This document shows positions 49,665 to 62,300 of a stretch of 64,000 bases of DNA, piece by piece. Positions within the stretch are counted from its first letter, which is position 1. The number at the start of each line of letters is the position of its first letter. Under the pieces are notes generated by a model. It did no database searches. It was not told where the DNA came from and was given only the letters and a program-made list of their open reading frames with translations. The stretch spans positions 434,001-498,000 of the forward strand of contig JADNRY010000013.1 of the NCBI GenBank assembly GCA_015501585.1, written 5' to 3'. Position numbers and translations under genes: made by a program. Source of the stretch: Rhodocollybia butyracea (Eukaryota; Basidiomycota; Agaricomycetes; Agaricales; Omphalotaceae).

Positions 49665-49746
49665 GGGCGTATGGTCTAGAGGTATGATACTTGCTTTGGG
49701 CAAAGTTCATTGCAAGGGGTCTTCGGTTCGAATCCGGATTCGCCCC
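49665..49746 (+). tRNA. tRNA-Pro (TGG) with a 10-nt intron
   Basis: Acceptor arm GGGCGTA pairs with TTCGCCC (one T-T mismatch), discriminator C. The A box is TGGTCTAGAGG-like and the B box GGTTCGAATCC is perfect. The anticodon arm CTTGC/GCAAG holds anticodon TGG at 49697-49699. The intron, 49701-49710, follows position 37, where all nuclear tRNA introns lie. A T-rich run (atttttttataa) from 49751 can stop RNA polymerase III. It sits between the convergent permease and bZIP genes, 120 nt after the permease stop. Confidence 0.93.
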
Positions 49747-50132
49747 GTTATTTTTTTATAAAATTTATATATATTTCCCACATCCCAGGATTTAGCCTAA
49801 TACTCAGCCATAATCCTTAAATAACTCAAGGTTCTAATATTTAGACTTAGCATAAGTTAATCGCGGAATTGCAGCCTTAAGGCTGAAAAACTATACAAGG
49901 TGAGGAGGGTGTAGTTAAGTCTACAACGCGGAGTATAATAAATAGGTTGAGAATTGCATATGCACAGAGATAGACAAGCAAGAAAGGAAAACTCGAAAGT
50001 AAGTTCGTTCTGTAGTTTTCAGTGAGTGGGGTTCATGATACGGAGATACAGCATAGACGAATTAATAATAAAAGATAGAATAATAGATCAGAAGGGGAAG
50101 ATAGCATAAGGAAAAGGTCCATAGTCTGTGGT
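49747..50132. other. Spacer after tRNA-Pro
   Basis: AT-rich 3' flank of the bZIP gene with the Pol III terminator at its left edge. No gene recognised. Confidence 0.5.
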
Positions 50133-51412
50133 TTATTCATCAAGCCATTCGGGAACCATCATACCGTTCGCTTTCAAAACACCTTCGAGCACGTCACATC
50201 TGACCTTCCATCTATCCCTCTCCTCTTTCAGCTCTGAGTTTTCACTTTCTAACTCACGCAGATGCTCCAATTTACGTCTCCTGCTCTTCCGAGCCGCAAT
50301 GGTGTTTTGCCTTCGCTTCCACTCAATGTGCTCAACCTCTGTGGCATTGGGGCCAGGAGGAGCTTCCCCTGGTAGTTCATCCAGCTCCTGGGCATCACCA
50401 AAGGCCTCAGAATGCGAGCGCTTATTGGCATGAAGAGGGTTAGCCTTGCGTGAGGTAGCGGAAGGCAAGATGTACCGCCGAGGCTGTGTGGGAGCATTAA
50501 GCGGTACAAGAGAGCTTGGTGAACTGGCTCTGCGAGTACCATTTGCCATGGAAGATGGGCCACGAGACTTGCTCCGACTGCGATTGGCAGGAGTGGCATT
50601 TGTATTTACAGAGGTTGGAACACGAGGAGAAGGATATAGGGAAGTTGTAGGATGCAAGACTGGAGAGTGGATAGGCTGGGTAACAGGAGAGCGGAAATCA
50701 TCAAGAGCTGGGGAACTTGGAGAGAACATGTAGAGCTTTGAGCTGTTCAAGGGGTCTGATGCAGTATGCTGTTGTACCTGCTTCACAAGCGTCTCGGCTT
50801 GAATAACAGGCTGGGCATAAAATGACAAACTAGCATCATCAAACAGTGGTGCGACAGCTCCATTCATCATCCAACCAGCACTATCGACAACACCGTATTC
50901 AAAGTCATCGATATGGTCCATGATAGGGGTACTCAGATCTGCCATAAAAGGAGAGTCATCCATGGGCGAAGTGTTGAAGTCATCGTATGGAGTGCCGAAT
51001 GGAGAAGTAAGATAGTCTCCGAAGCTGTCAGCCTTGAAATCTGGAGAGGCTGAAAACGACAGTCAGCATTTGTAAAATGATTCAACGAGTACAAGCCACC
51101 TTGTATGATATCAGTGAATTCAGTATCGCCAGATGACGGACCAGGCGCATCAACAGCGTCAGGTGGCGGGTCCGCTGGGAGAGAGCTGGTTGAGTGCTCG
51201 GCCATGGTGGCCGACGGATCGTTCGAAAGCATCGACAAGTAGTTTTGTCTCATGGCCTCAAAAGATATGGGCGCAGCGGAAGAATGCGCAATGGTTTCGG
51301 GTCGAGCAGTGGTCTTGGGTGGTTTTGGAAGTGAATGCGGAATACCATAAAGCGCAGCTAGCTCAAATGATCGAGTCGAGGGAGCAGCAGCGACGTTATG
51401 AGAGTTACCCAT
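50133..51412 (-). CDS. bZIP transcription factor, Gcn4/Cpc1-like
   Basis: The C terminus carries the bZIP: WKRRQNTIAARKSRRRKLEH (basic region, with NTxAARKSR typical of the Gcn4 class) followed by leucine heptads LRELESENSELKEERDRW. Upstream are Ser/Pro-rich activation segments, including DYLTSPFGTPYDDFNTSP and acidic DDSPFMADLSTP. The start is taken at ATG 51410-51412 (MGNSHNVAAAP); the frame stays open upstream but has no ATG in the putative mature leader. One intron, 51050-51099. In the family it activates amino-acid biosynthesis genes under starvation, with its own translation controlled by upstream ORFs. The leader here has two such ORFs and the promoter has two TGACTCA-type sites (see separate entries). 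The family is clear; one-to-one identity to GCN4 is inferred. Confidence 0.85.
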
Positions 51413-51432
51413 CCTCTCAACGATTTGTCCAT
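51358..51432 (-). promoter_or_regulatory. Upstream ORF 2 of the bZIP gene, overlapping the main start
   Basis: ATG at 51430-51432, 24 codons plus TAG at 51358-51360, in a different frame from the main ORF. It spans the main ATG (51410-51412), so ribosomes that start here would bypass it. This is the arrangement expected of an inhibitory uORF. Confidence 0.5.
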
Positions 51433-51477
51433 ATGTACGTGTAGCCAATGACGGATTCGAAGTAGCAGCCGAGGTAT

Positions 51478-51495
51478 TCACAGGATAATGAACAT
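51478..51495 (-). promoter_or_regulatory. Upstream ORF 1 of the bZIP gene
   Basis: A five-codon ORF (MFIIL, stop TGA) upstream of uORF 2 and of the main start. It is the first ATG in the predicted spliced leader. Confidence 0.5.
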
Positions 51496-51600
51496 CGTCG
51501 TTCGACTGGTAAAGATAGTTTGGATAAGCGGAGGAAGGAATTTCGACGAAAAGTTGAGGTGAAAGTGGTCCGGGTGGAAGAGAGCAGCGCGGTATGCAGT

Positions 51601-51732
51601 CTGGAAGATGAGGGAAGTCAGGTTATTTCACACCTATTGTGCACAGCCAAAAAAAAAAGAGCGATGCATATCGTAGACGTTGACATGCCGCGAACAGCAA
51701 CATTTCTCAAGGCAGAAAGGAAAGAGACTCAC
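51601..51732 (-). other. Putative leader intron of the bZIP gene
   Basis: Donor GTGAGTCTC and acceptor CTTCCAG bound 132 nt in the leader. Removing it deletes other ATGs, so that the five-codon uORF becomes the first ATG. Inferred from signals only. Confidence 0.4.
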
Positions 51733-51840
51733 GATTTGTTAGTTTGGCCAGGAGAGGCCAAGATCACACTGAGAAGTAGAAAGACGACGTTGGGAGACGG
51801 AACAAAGAGATAGAATCTATAAGCGCTGAGACGTTGACCT

Positions 51841-51875
51841 TGACTCAGAGCACGTGCCATGCTGTACATGAGTCA
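51841..51875 (-). promoter_or_regulatory. Gcn4-type sites (TGACTCA) and E-box upstream of the bZIP gene
   Basis: TGACTCA at 51841-51847 and TGAGTCA at 51869-51875 are perfect matches to the Gcn4/AP-1 element, with CACGTG at 51851-51856 between them. They lie 430-465 nt upstream of the main ATG and may let the factor regulate its own gene. Confidence 0.6.
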
Positions 51876-52029
51876 CCAGCAGAGGGTGCCGAGTATGCCA
51901 CATGACATGATAAGATTACATACACTCACAGGAGACTCAGCAATTTTTTTTTACAGGCTTCGGTCAGAGAGAACAAGATATTATATAATAATAACAATAC
52001 TTTAGTACGACGCAAAGAGAGTTCGGCTT

Positions 52030-55000
52030 CTAGTCAGAGCTGAGCTGATCTTCCTCGATAGCCTTCTTCTCCTTCTTGTTCTTTTCTCCCTTGTCCTTCT
52101 TCTCCCTTTCTTTCCTAATTACGTGCTGGTCCACCTCGTAGAAGTAGTTTTCCTGCTGTTCACGTGTCATCTTCATGCTAACACAAAATGTCAGAGCCGA
52201 AACTTGTTGAAGCGTAGATACATACAACTCGGGAATGAATTTCTCTCTGATTTCTGCAGCATTGTTGAAAAACCCGTGCTCTATAAGTACGCTCCAGCGA
52301 GCATCGTACCTGCGGGGGTTGGATACGAAATGCGAGGCAGCAAAAAAAAATATGACTGACTGTTCTTGAGAGTTGAGCTTTCGCTGATGATGCTTGCGTA
52401 TGGGGGGCCATTGGACGTTTGATTTATTATGAGTGGTAGGAGGGCTCCTTTGTTTGCTACGGGTGACCTTGGAGCTGCCACCGGCGCGTTGAGTAGCGAT
52501 ACTGCGTCCACTAGAACGACGACGATCAGGGTTACTGGAAAGCGGAGACCCGGAGACACCTTGCTTCTTCGATTCTCGGATTCTCTTCTAACGAAAACGT
52601 GAGAAGAAACATCGAGAACTAGGCCATCGCAATTACAAGTATTTCTTTGGCCTTTTCAACCTCGATTGCGTTTTGTTTGACAACATCGTCGTTGTGATGA
52701 GTATAGGCGACTCTAGAAGAATCGAGGATCTTGTCGACTGTGCTTTCTTTCGGGTATTTTCCTACGTCTGCTTTTCCTACGTCCGGTAGTCAAGATATAT
52801 CCTGAGTAAAGAAAAACTGCAAGTAAACCATCGGATGAGTCAAATAGCATTTTGTCCAATCCGGCCATATTCTATGTAAAATTTAGTTTCAAACGTTTCG
52901 AACGGGACGGTCAGCACGTACATCGGGGTCTTTTGAATCCTGTGCCCCCATCCCGTAGCCGCCGAAATTGGCAAACGCCCAATCTATCTGCGCTTGATTG
53001 GCTTCTTCAATCTGAGAAAGCATAAGATAGTTAACAAGGGATAGAAGGACAAGGAGCTTACAGCCTTCTTCGTCGCAAGCTTTTTTTCATCTAGTTTGAA
53101 TATATTTTTAATACCAAAAAGCTCCCCTTGCTTGCTGCGACTATTTTTGACGCCTTCGAAGTACCTGGAGAAGATACGTCTTAACAAAGGAGAGCAACGA
53201 AATATGAACGTGGGACCACACCTTGTTTGAATACTCGCATCGTACCCTATGAGCATCTGTTGCTGCTTGTACACTTGACATGCATATATAAGTTCTTCGA
53301 GGGATCCTGCACCAAGTAACCTGTAAACAGTGACGTTCTTTGTTTGGCCGATACGGTACGCCCTGTTGATATTGAAGGGTTAATAGCGATAGGTGTAAGT
53401 CTGAACCTTCTACCTGTCCATTGCTTGCAGATCATGGGCCGGGTCTACAGAAAGCTCGTTAAACTCGTATCAAGGAAATTTATAAAGACAGCATACTCCA
53501 GTGGGGATCTATGAGGATAAAGTCAGATCAGAGCCAGGAAGAACAATGGACAACTTGCCAAAAATCACCACTTTATTCGCGCCTGTTGAAACAAATATTG
53601 TCAACAAACAAACCGCGATGAGGAAAAGAAGCGGACCTGTCAGGTTCAATCCCGTCCCTCCAGCCAGCGTCGAGATGAGAAAAATAAAGATATCCTTATT
53701 CTTGTGGAATTGGTCGATCAGCCCCATTCCTCCAATATCGAGTTAGTGAATTGAACAAGACCAGTGAAAGAATCAACTCACTTTCCTTCTGCGGCGTCTC
53801 CCCCGAAAAACTAAGGAATCCGTACTCTGTGGAGGAATCAACATAGTATGCGTTGAATAATTCTTGCATGACATACGAGTTGATCTTAGGTAGTTCTCCA
53901 AGATCTTCAGGAGCTGGACCGACTTCGTGAAGATTAGAACTTTATTGTTACGACGGTCTTGCCAAAAGTCTTCGAGGAGTGATTCTAGCACCTGTACCGA
54001 GAATTTAAATTGGGACACTGTGGTCCTAACGGATTGATATTTACTGTCCACTTTCCACAGTATTCCGGCTTCATTTCAACTTGAATCTGGTTCGGTACAT
54101 CGTCATTGGGAAATATCCATTTGGATAACGCGCGGGCACGATCGACCTACATGTCAAGATAAGTCAAGATATGGAACCACCAAAAAGCAGACTCTCCTGG
54201 TCTTGGCTCTTTTGAACGCCGTCTGAGAAAAAAGTCAATAATGAGCTATGAGCATCAAAGAAAGCCTACTAGGTAGAATCAGTCCTAGGTGGTTAGAGAG
54301 TGAGAGTAACACGGCCATGTAGCGTAAACAGTCGCCAGCTTGGTATGGCCAACAACATTCTTTTGTGCTGCGATTATCTGGTTGACAGAAGTCGTGCTAA
54401 ATTGCAAAGAACTCACGTTTTTCCGGATCCACACTCGCAAGGATCGTCCTTTTGAATAAGGTGCTGAACTGCGGGTAACTCTAAGATGCGTTTGTACGCC
54501 ATGAGTTGAATCGGGGCCATCGGACAAAAAACGACATTATCAGTCTTCTTGGGTAACTACAATCATAGATAAGCACTGTGGAATGTCACAGGAAGCACCA
54601 AAGACGCATACTTGGTCCTTTATAAGAACCTTCGTCCTGCGAAGATATTTGAATAAAATTAGTACTCTCGCTGCTGTTCTCGCACCTCCTCAGAAAAAAC
54701 TCGGGGAGCAACTTGTGTGCGAGGATGTCAGAAGTAATCTAAAGGCAAACGTCAATACCAGAATGAAAAGTGGTAAGCGGAATAAGGCGTTCACCAGAGC
54801 CAAGGCTTTTTGCTGGTCCGAGGCCGTGTTAGATTGTCCATGTCGAAGAGGATCTGAAATCATAGCTTTCCAATGGCTAGGATCGCCCATACGCTCGGGA
54901 TCAGTCCAGTGAAGAATAGCGTGGAGCTCGTCATAAGAGTTCTGAACAACCCTGGTAAAAAAAAAGCGGGAGCTATAAAGAAGTAAGAAATACCTGTATA

Positions 55001-56992
55001 GCCGTGCCAGTGAGACCAAAACGCCTCTTGCATGATAGCCTGTGCAGTGCGATCGAAAGTTTGGACGAGAGGTTCTTAACTCTATGGACCTCATCAACGA
55101 AGACACACGACCAATCGAGAGTGTCCAGTGTGTCGATGTCCCTCAGTGCGATATCGAAAGAGGTAACCACTATGGCAGCCAAGAGGAGCAGCGGGTTGGA
55201 AGCGAGTGTGACAAAAGCTCAACAACAACACTCACCAATGTCCAGTCTTCCCATCTTGAACTCCTTTATGACATCCCTTCTGTCATCAAGCTTACCCGTG
55301 TAGATCCCAACCTCGAAATAACCCCACTAGATTATTTGGTTAGTATTTTATCGGGCTGCGAAAAGTGTTCTTACTGTTTCGAGCTCGCGCTGCCAGTTGT
55401 GGACAACTGAGCTCGGAGCGATGATTAAGCACGTTGGCCATGTCGCACCTGGCAGGGGTAGCTTCCGGAAATCTCGCCAGTCGTCGCCATCTTGCAGCTC
55501 TGAGACATGTTGTTGACGACGGTCTTCGTCGGTCTGGTAGCCAGTCTTACCCATAATGGCGGATAAGAACGCTATCACCTGGACGGTCTTCCCTATATGC
55601 GAAAAATAAGATTTCTGTTCCAAAGAAATCTAGTAGCTTACCCTGATGTAAAAATTAGAGCTGTGGATACGGTGAATTGACAATGATACTTACAAGCCCC
55701 ATGTCGTCTCCTAAAAGACCGCCTCGGTTATTTACATACCGGTCATAGAAGAACTGAGCGCCGTCCCGTTGATAGTCGCGGAGAAAGATGTTGAGAGGTG
55801 CTGGTATTTTAATGTCGCCCCGCAGACGGAAAGGCTTTAGTACAGATGACTCTGGACGTTGAAACGTGGGTCGAGGCCGTAATTCCTATAGTTCGATATT
55901 CATGACGGCTCAAAGCTCTTTGAAAGCTTACAATACGCACAGTATCGTCGGTCTCCATCATGACATCGTCTACAAAGAGTTTCGTCACGGAATGTTGGAC
56001 TCTGATCAGCGATGTCAAATAATGGTAGAAGCACACCTGGTTCGCTATCATCTTCGGTGTGCGACGAACCGCCTCCTATGACGTGTGGGCATGCTAGATG
56101 ATGGGATGGGCCACCAGAGTCGCCAGTAGGATCGTCGTCATCTTCGGTGTGGGAACTCTCGTCCGTCTGAGAAGAGCTGGTCTCTAAAGTAAATTCATTG
56201 ACAAACGAGTTGAATACCAAACATGAATGAAGCAACCTTGTTCCAAAGGATGGGGGGATCGCGATACTTCATTTATACGAGCAGCCTTCGCAGCCGAAAT
56301 GAACGCTGTCATTGTTTGGGGTATGTGCGGTATCTCATCCTCTTCCTCATCGATACCGTAATCACTCTCGTTCTCGTTGTCTGCTTCATCGCCGGCATCT
56401 TCTTCTTCCGAATACTCTCCCATCCACTCCCATTCCTCTGCGTTCGTCATCAACATGAAGGCGATGCTAGGATATTATTCAGCTCACGGAAGTAGTGTGC
56501 TAGCGGGTTTCCTTCTTTTTTGCGCTTTCTGTTCGACTTGGAAGGCGCTTTTAATTCTACGAAAGTGCAATTTCTCAGACGAAAGGGACAGATGAACATA
56601 CTGACACTCACTAGTCGTAGGACGTTCATCCCCACTACTATCGACTTCTTCCACTCTCCTCTTCTTGGTTGGTGGTTCGTAATCGCCGTATCGCGCGTTA
56701 TTTATCTTCTTGCTGTTCTTCTTCTCCTTCTTGTAGCCGCCCTTGCTGCGTTTTTTCTTTTTGTCGTTCTCGTCTTCATATGGTCCAGCCGCAAATTCGG
56801 AATCGGAATCACCTACGATGCAGTTAGTAGAGCAAGCACACTATGCTCAGTCAGTCAAACAGTACTGATGGGAGCTGGGTTTGAATCTCGATGCCCTGTT
56901 TATGATGATTGAGGACGCCAAATGAAAGTACACATCAGTTAAAAGATCGCACTTTTTGCGTACGCATTTTTGGACACAGAGGGTTTCGACAT
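52030..56992 (-). CDS. SNF2-family DNA helicase, ERCC6L2/Rad26-like
   Basis: The start is ATG 56990-56992 ([13 protein letters not shown]), and a very acidic/basic N-terminal region follows, with [20 protein letters not shown] and [15 protein letters not shown] (nuclear). The ATPase has [18 protein letters not shown] (Walker A), [52 protein letters not shown] (DEVH box) and [19 protein letters not shown]. The second lobe has [40 protein letters not shown] and [37 protein letters not shown] and a C-terminal basic tail follow, ending at 52030. In the ERCC6L2 group the enzyme remodels DNA-protein complexes in transcription-coupled or replication-linked repair. Many introns; I checked the motif-bearing exons but not every junction. 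Confidence 0.82.
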
Positions 56993-58349
56993 GGCTAGGC
57001 TTCGAAAAACAGGAAGAGACGGAAGACACGTTCGTTACAAGTACAATGGTGGTGGACAGGAGAAGAAAGTGACTCATATATCGTAAGCATTAACGTCATA
57101 TGACCCGTGAAGGTGACGCCAGGTATCGCGTCACGCTGCTCTGTAATGAGTCTCGGAAATCCAACTCAATTTCCTCGCTTGTTCGTTAGTATTTAAGTGA
57201 TATCTACTAATGTAAACTGGGGCACGTAGCTGAAAATGCTTGGAAAATGCAGACTCAACCATACTGTTGACTTCATACCTCTTCATACCCCTCTTGTACC
57301 CCTCCAACTTTCTCTTCACTGACAATCATAATTCAGTCGGATAATGTCCCACGAAGATACTTAACACACTAATACAAACTCAAGTGCTGGAGATAAATCG
57401 GTCACCTCCTTCCATATGCAGCTTGGTATATTGTAACCTAGGCCATAAGACTCGCCTGTCGCTGTTGAAGAAACGCAACTCTTATCATGCTGAGCTCCGG
57501 AAATACAATGTAAACAGAAACAGGTGAGGGGTCCATATATGGTTTTCCGACCACATCGCGCCAAAGCGCCAAACTTTGGTTACTGGTTTCCTCAGCAGCA
57601 GTAACTGAGATCATGAAGGGGGGATTTCTAAATCATGCTGGATCCGGAGGATATAGGATTCCCAACGTGCAATCGCCTGTATGGACAGTGGAGTCGGTAG
57701 TTTATTTCGCCGGGGCCAAAAGTAATCCGCTTCATTTCAAGTGAGCAATAGACGTTCTTGTCATGCTGACCTGTAGTCGTAATACAAGGATGATACGATA
57801 AGACTATACATGACCAAACTCCTGTTGTTGCGGGGGTTCGACCATCTGTCTCTCAATGAGAAAGTAACTTCGATTGGAACCAACAGACTGGAGTATGGAC
57901 CATGCATTCGTATAATTGCCAAGGAACGGCGAAGGAAGGAACAACCAACAAGCTACCATCGAGAAACAGTCGAAGAATTTGGTAGATTGTCAGCTTAACC
58001 TACCATACAGCCGGTTTCCTACGTCGTGCTCAAAAGTTTCTTTGATTTATCCATTTATCCAACAGCTAACATCGATGAGTCGACGAGTCGGCTTTGTCCA
58101 TGAAATATTCCGACTGAAAGCCCACAGAAGCCGCAGGAACAAGCTAGCGAAGATAAGCGTTTTATTACAGGTGTATCCGATTGAGCATGTTGCATGATCA
58201 AGGGAAAATCGGAATCAGAGAAAGACGCCAAATAACAGTGAAAGATGCTAGAGAATCTCGGGCTCAGAATACAATGGTTTCAAAGAATGCAACGGCAAGT
58301 AAGCAATAATCAGTCGTAGGTATGTAGCAAATAGAGGGTCGTTGGTCAG
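56993..58349. other. Spacer between the SNF2 helicase start and the UBE2G1-type gene
   Basis: 1.36 kb. Contains the helicase promoter and leader near 57000-57200. Short frames at 57131-57325, 57361-57564, 57810-57998 and 57916-58197 show no family motif. Confidence 0.4.
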
Positions 58350-59249
58350 CTAATCGAAAGCCTCTTCAGCACTACGGCGGACCAAACGTCGAACCTTCTT
58401 CTTGTAACCTGTATATTTATTAGATAGACATGACGATGACCAGAACATTGTAAACACACCTTCTAGATCGGTTCTTACCTCCTTGGCGGCGTCAACATTA
58501 GCAGGACTGTCCAGGTTAGGTGAATCGGAAGATAGGAGCGATATGACGCTGATAAGCTAGAGACAATCGATAGAAGTTAAAATGAAGCCAGTAATCAGAG
58601 GACACGACAACACACGATTGACTCAACGGTGTGAACTGGCATCCATCGCTCTCCTGCATCTTCGTATCCGTATTGATCGTCACCAGGTGCATGCTACGTG
58701 AAAATACATTTGAACCTAAATCACCTATCCGAGGTTAATGACTGACTAGGATAGACACGCAAACAACGCCATCAGGGTAAACTGTTCAGAAAGGCGTGAG
58801 TAAGCGAGGAATCTTCTAGAACAACATACTGTTGGGATGCCACATCGGAGTAATGAACCTCATCTTCGGAGGAAGAAGAGGGAATTCGGATGGGAAAGTT
58901 AGCCGAGCTTTGAAAAAACCGCCTTCACTGGAAGAAAAGATCAGATACCACTACAAGTACACAGACCTAAGCGTACTAAAGTGTATCAGGAGGTCTAATA
59001 AACGGAGCGTCAATTAGTGATAGGAGAAAGTATCTTGAGCTCGTACCCAATCACGAGAATTTCCCATTCATAAAGGTTGTTCTCGTCGACGAGCCCTGTG
59101 CAGAATATCAGCTCAGTCCTTGAATTAAAAAGACAGACCTGCGTGCACAGACCAGCTGAGAAGCCCTCGACTGGACGCTTAGTGAGCTCAGTAAGTTGAC
59201 GTCGAAGCAGCAGGGTGTTGGAGTTGGACGGCGTAGATGGTTTGGACAT
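58350..59249 (-). CDS. Ubiquitin-conjugating enzyme E2, UBE2G1/ubc15 type
   Basis: ATG at 59247-59249 (MSKPSTPSNSNTLLLRRQL), then LTKRPVEGFSAGLVDENNLY and EWEILVIG. EGGFFKARLTFPSEFPLLPP and KMRFITPMWHPN lead to the active-site Cys downstream of the HPN tripeptide. A long UBE2G-type acidic insert follows it, and PVHTVESILISVISLLSS and SPANVDAAKEVRTDLEGYKK near the C terminus complete the E2 fold. The stop is at 58350-58352. At least five introns. The enzyme takes ubiquitin from E1 and passes it to substrates with an E3, probably for proteasomal chains. Its start faces the RPC2 start across 111 nt. Confidence 0.92.
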
Positions 59250-59360
59250 TGTAAAGATCGATGCTCGACGATGGTGACAGAAAGAGAGACACAGCAGTTA
59301 TGGGTGAGAAAGATCACGTGCTCACCTAAAGTCTCACATTGACGAAACAAATCCGAACGC
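59250..59360. promoter_or_regulatory. Compact divergent promoter, UBE2G1-type E2 and RPC2
   Basis: Only 111 nt separate the two ATGs. It includes CACGTG at 59315-59320. Both leaders must be very short or overlap, so the genes very likely share control elements. Confidence 0.6.
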
Positions 59361-62300
59361 ATGGACGACAGCTGGGACAATGCTGGATCGCGCTGGCGGG
59401 GACTTGGCTTAACAGACCCGATTAAAACCGTCGAGGTGCGCATCAAGCTCCACATTTTATCTCTCATCTTTTCATTTTATCTTTCTCCAGGATAAATGGC
59501 TTTTGCTTCCTGCTTTCCTACAAGTCAAGGGTCTCGTCAAGCAGCATATCGATTCTTTCAACTATTTTGTCGATGTCGATATAAAAAATGTCGTCAAGGC
59601 CAACAACAAAATCACCTCCGATGTCGATCCTCGTTTCTGGCTTAAGTACATCGATATCAATATAGGATTTCCAGACCGAAATGAGGTTGAGACTGTCGAC
59701 AAGAGAGTTACTCCCCATGAATGCCGTCTCCGTGATATCACTTATGCCGCGCCCATAATCGTTACTGTCCAATACACCCGGGGCAAAAAAATCGTCCAGA
59801 GAAATGTCAATATTGGTCGTCTACCCATCATGCTTCGAAGTAACAAATGTGTTTTGACGGGCAAGAATGAAAGTGAACTCGCTTGCATGGTGGAATGCCC
59901 TTTAGATCCTGGTGGATACTTTGTTGTAAAGGGGACCGAGAAAGTTATCTTGGTGCAAGAACAGCTTAGCAAGAATCGTATAATCGTCGAGACAGATACT
60001 GCAAAGAGCATCGTGCAAGCCTCTTGTACTTCGTGCGTTGTCCATACTGTGCATATTTCAGATTTTAATTCCCCCACTTAGCTCAACTCATGGCGGTTTG
60101 AAATCGAAGACCTACGTCGTCACGAAGAAAGGGAGAATCTATCTTCGTCACAACTCCATTCATGAAGACGTTCCCATTGTGATTGCCCTTAAGGCTCTTG
60201 GTATACAGTCTGACAAGGAAATCCTGCTTCTGACTGCCGGAAATACCGAGGCTTACAAACTCGCGTTCTCCGCCAGTCTCGAAGACGCTGCCAAACTTGG
60301 GATATTCACTAAGCAGCAGGCTTTGGAATGGATTGGTGCGCGCGTAAAGGTCAACAGAAGAGTGATGGGCCCCAGGCGACCTACTTGGGAAGAAGCTTTG
60401 GAAGCGCTCGCGACAATTGTGCTTGCTCATGTGCCTGTAACTGGCCTCGATTTTCGCTCAAAAGCAATCTTCGTAGCCACCATGACTCGCCGTGTTCTTA
60501 TGGCAATGCACGATGAAAAGATGGTCGATGACAGGGATTATGTCGGAAACAAGCGTCTCGAACTGTGTGTCTTATGCTCCTTTGCTGTGCCTAACATTGA
60601 CTCTTGGTTTTACAGAGCAGGCCAGCTTCTTGCTCTACTGTTCGAGGACCTTTTCAAGACCTACAACACCAATCTTAAGTCTGCTATCGACAAAACTTTA
60701 AAAAAGCCCTCTCGCGTTAGTGAGTATGATGCTTGGCACACCATGCAATTCCAAGGAGACCATATCACTTCTGGCTTTGTCCGTGCGATCTCCACCGGAA
60801 ACTGGTCGCTCAAACGTTTCAAGATGGAACGTGCTGGTGTTACCCATGTCTTAAGCCGACTTAGCTTTATATCCGCCTTGGGCATGATGACCAGGATATC
60901 TTCGCAGTTTGAGAAGACTCGGAAAGTCAGTGGACCTCGAGCGTTACAACCAAGTCAATGGGGAATGTTATGTCCAAGCGATACCCCTGAAGGCGAGGCA
61001 TGCGGCTTGGTAAAAAATCTAGCCTTAATGACCCATATCACCACGGACGTGGAGGAGGAGCCCATCATCCATTTAGCGTATATGCTTGGTGTAGAAGGTG
61101 AATCTATCTGCTCAAAAAAGATATCTCCATTTTGAACTTGGTTTTTAGATATCAGTCTGTCAACAGGAGCCGAGATCTATGCGGAAAACACGTTTATCGT
61201 CAATGTCAACGGGACCATCATTGGGCTCACTAGATATCCAAAGGACTTCGTTCTACACTTCCGTAAACTAAGGCGTGCCAGGCGAATTAGTGAGTTTGTT
61301 AGTGTATACATCAACCACCATCATCACGCAGTTCATATCGCCAGTGATGGTGGCCGTATATGTCGTCCGATGATCATTGTTGAGGATGGGCGTCCACGGG
61401 TAACATCAAACCACATCTCGGTATGTTCTGCAACCTTGAAATGGTCACTGAAACTGAGTAATCTCTCTCACAGGAACTGAAACGAGGTGAACTTACCTTC
61501 GACGATTTCTTGAGGAAAGGTGTCGTGGAGTACCTCGATGTCAATGAAGAAAATGACTCGTACATTGCACTATATGAGCCTGATATCGTCAAAGGCACGA
61601 CTCACCTGGAAATTGAACCTTTCACCATACTTGGCGCCGTAGCCGGTCTGATTCCGTACCCTCACCATAACCAGTCTCCTCGGAACACCTATCAGTGCGC
61701 CATGGGTAAACAAGCGATTGGCGCTATCGGCTACAATCAGCTCAACCGTATCGACACCTTGCTTTATTTGTCAGTCTATCCTCAACAACCTATGGTCAAA
61801 ACCAAAACAATAGAACTAGTCGGATACGATCGCCTTCCAGCTGGCCAGAATGCCACGGTCGCTGTCATGAGTTACTCCGGTTATGATATTGAGGATGCTC
61901 TCATATTGAACAAGGTTAATATTCTATTTTTACCCCCCAGATGAAGAGAAAGCTAAACGATTTATAGGCTAGTCTTGACCGTGGATACGGACGCTGTCAA
62001 GTTTTGAGGAAAAACGCAACTCTGATTCGCAAGTATCCCAACGGCACGTGAGTTTTTTTCCGGAGCATTCTTCCATCCCTACCTGCTGAGCTGTACACCA
62101 GGTACGATCGGTTGGCAGATGCCCCGTTAGACGAGAACGGTCAGAAAGCGAAGAAGTATGATATCATCCAGGAGGATGGACTTGCCGGAGTGGGAGAGAG
62201 GGTTGATCCAAACGACATTTACATCAACAAACAATCTCCAACAAATGCGAACGACAATCAGTTTAGTGGCCAAGCCGCAACTGTTCCCTACAAGAACACC

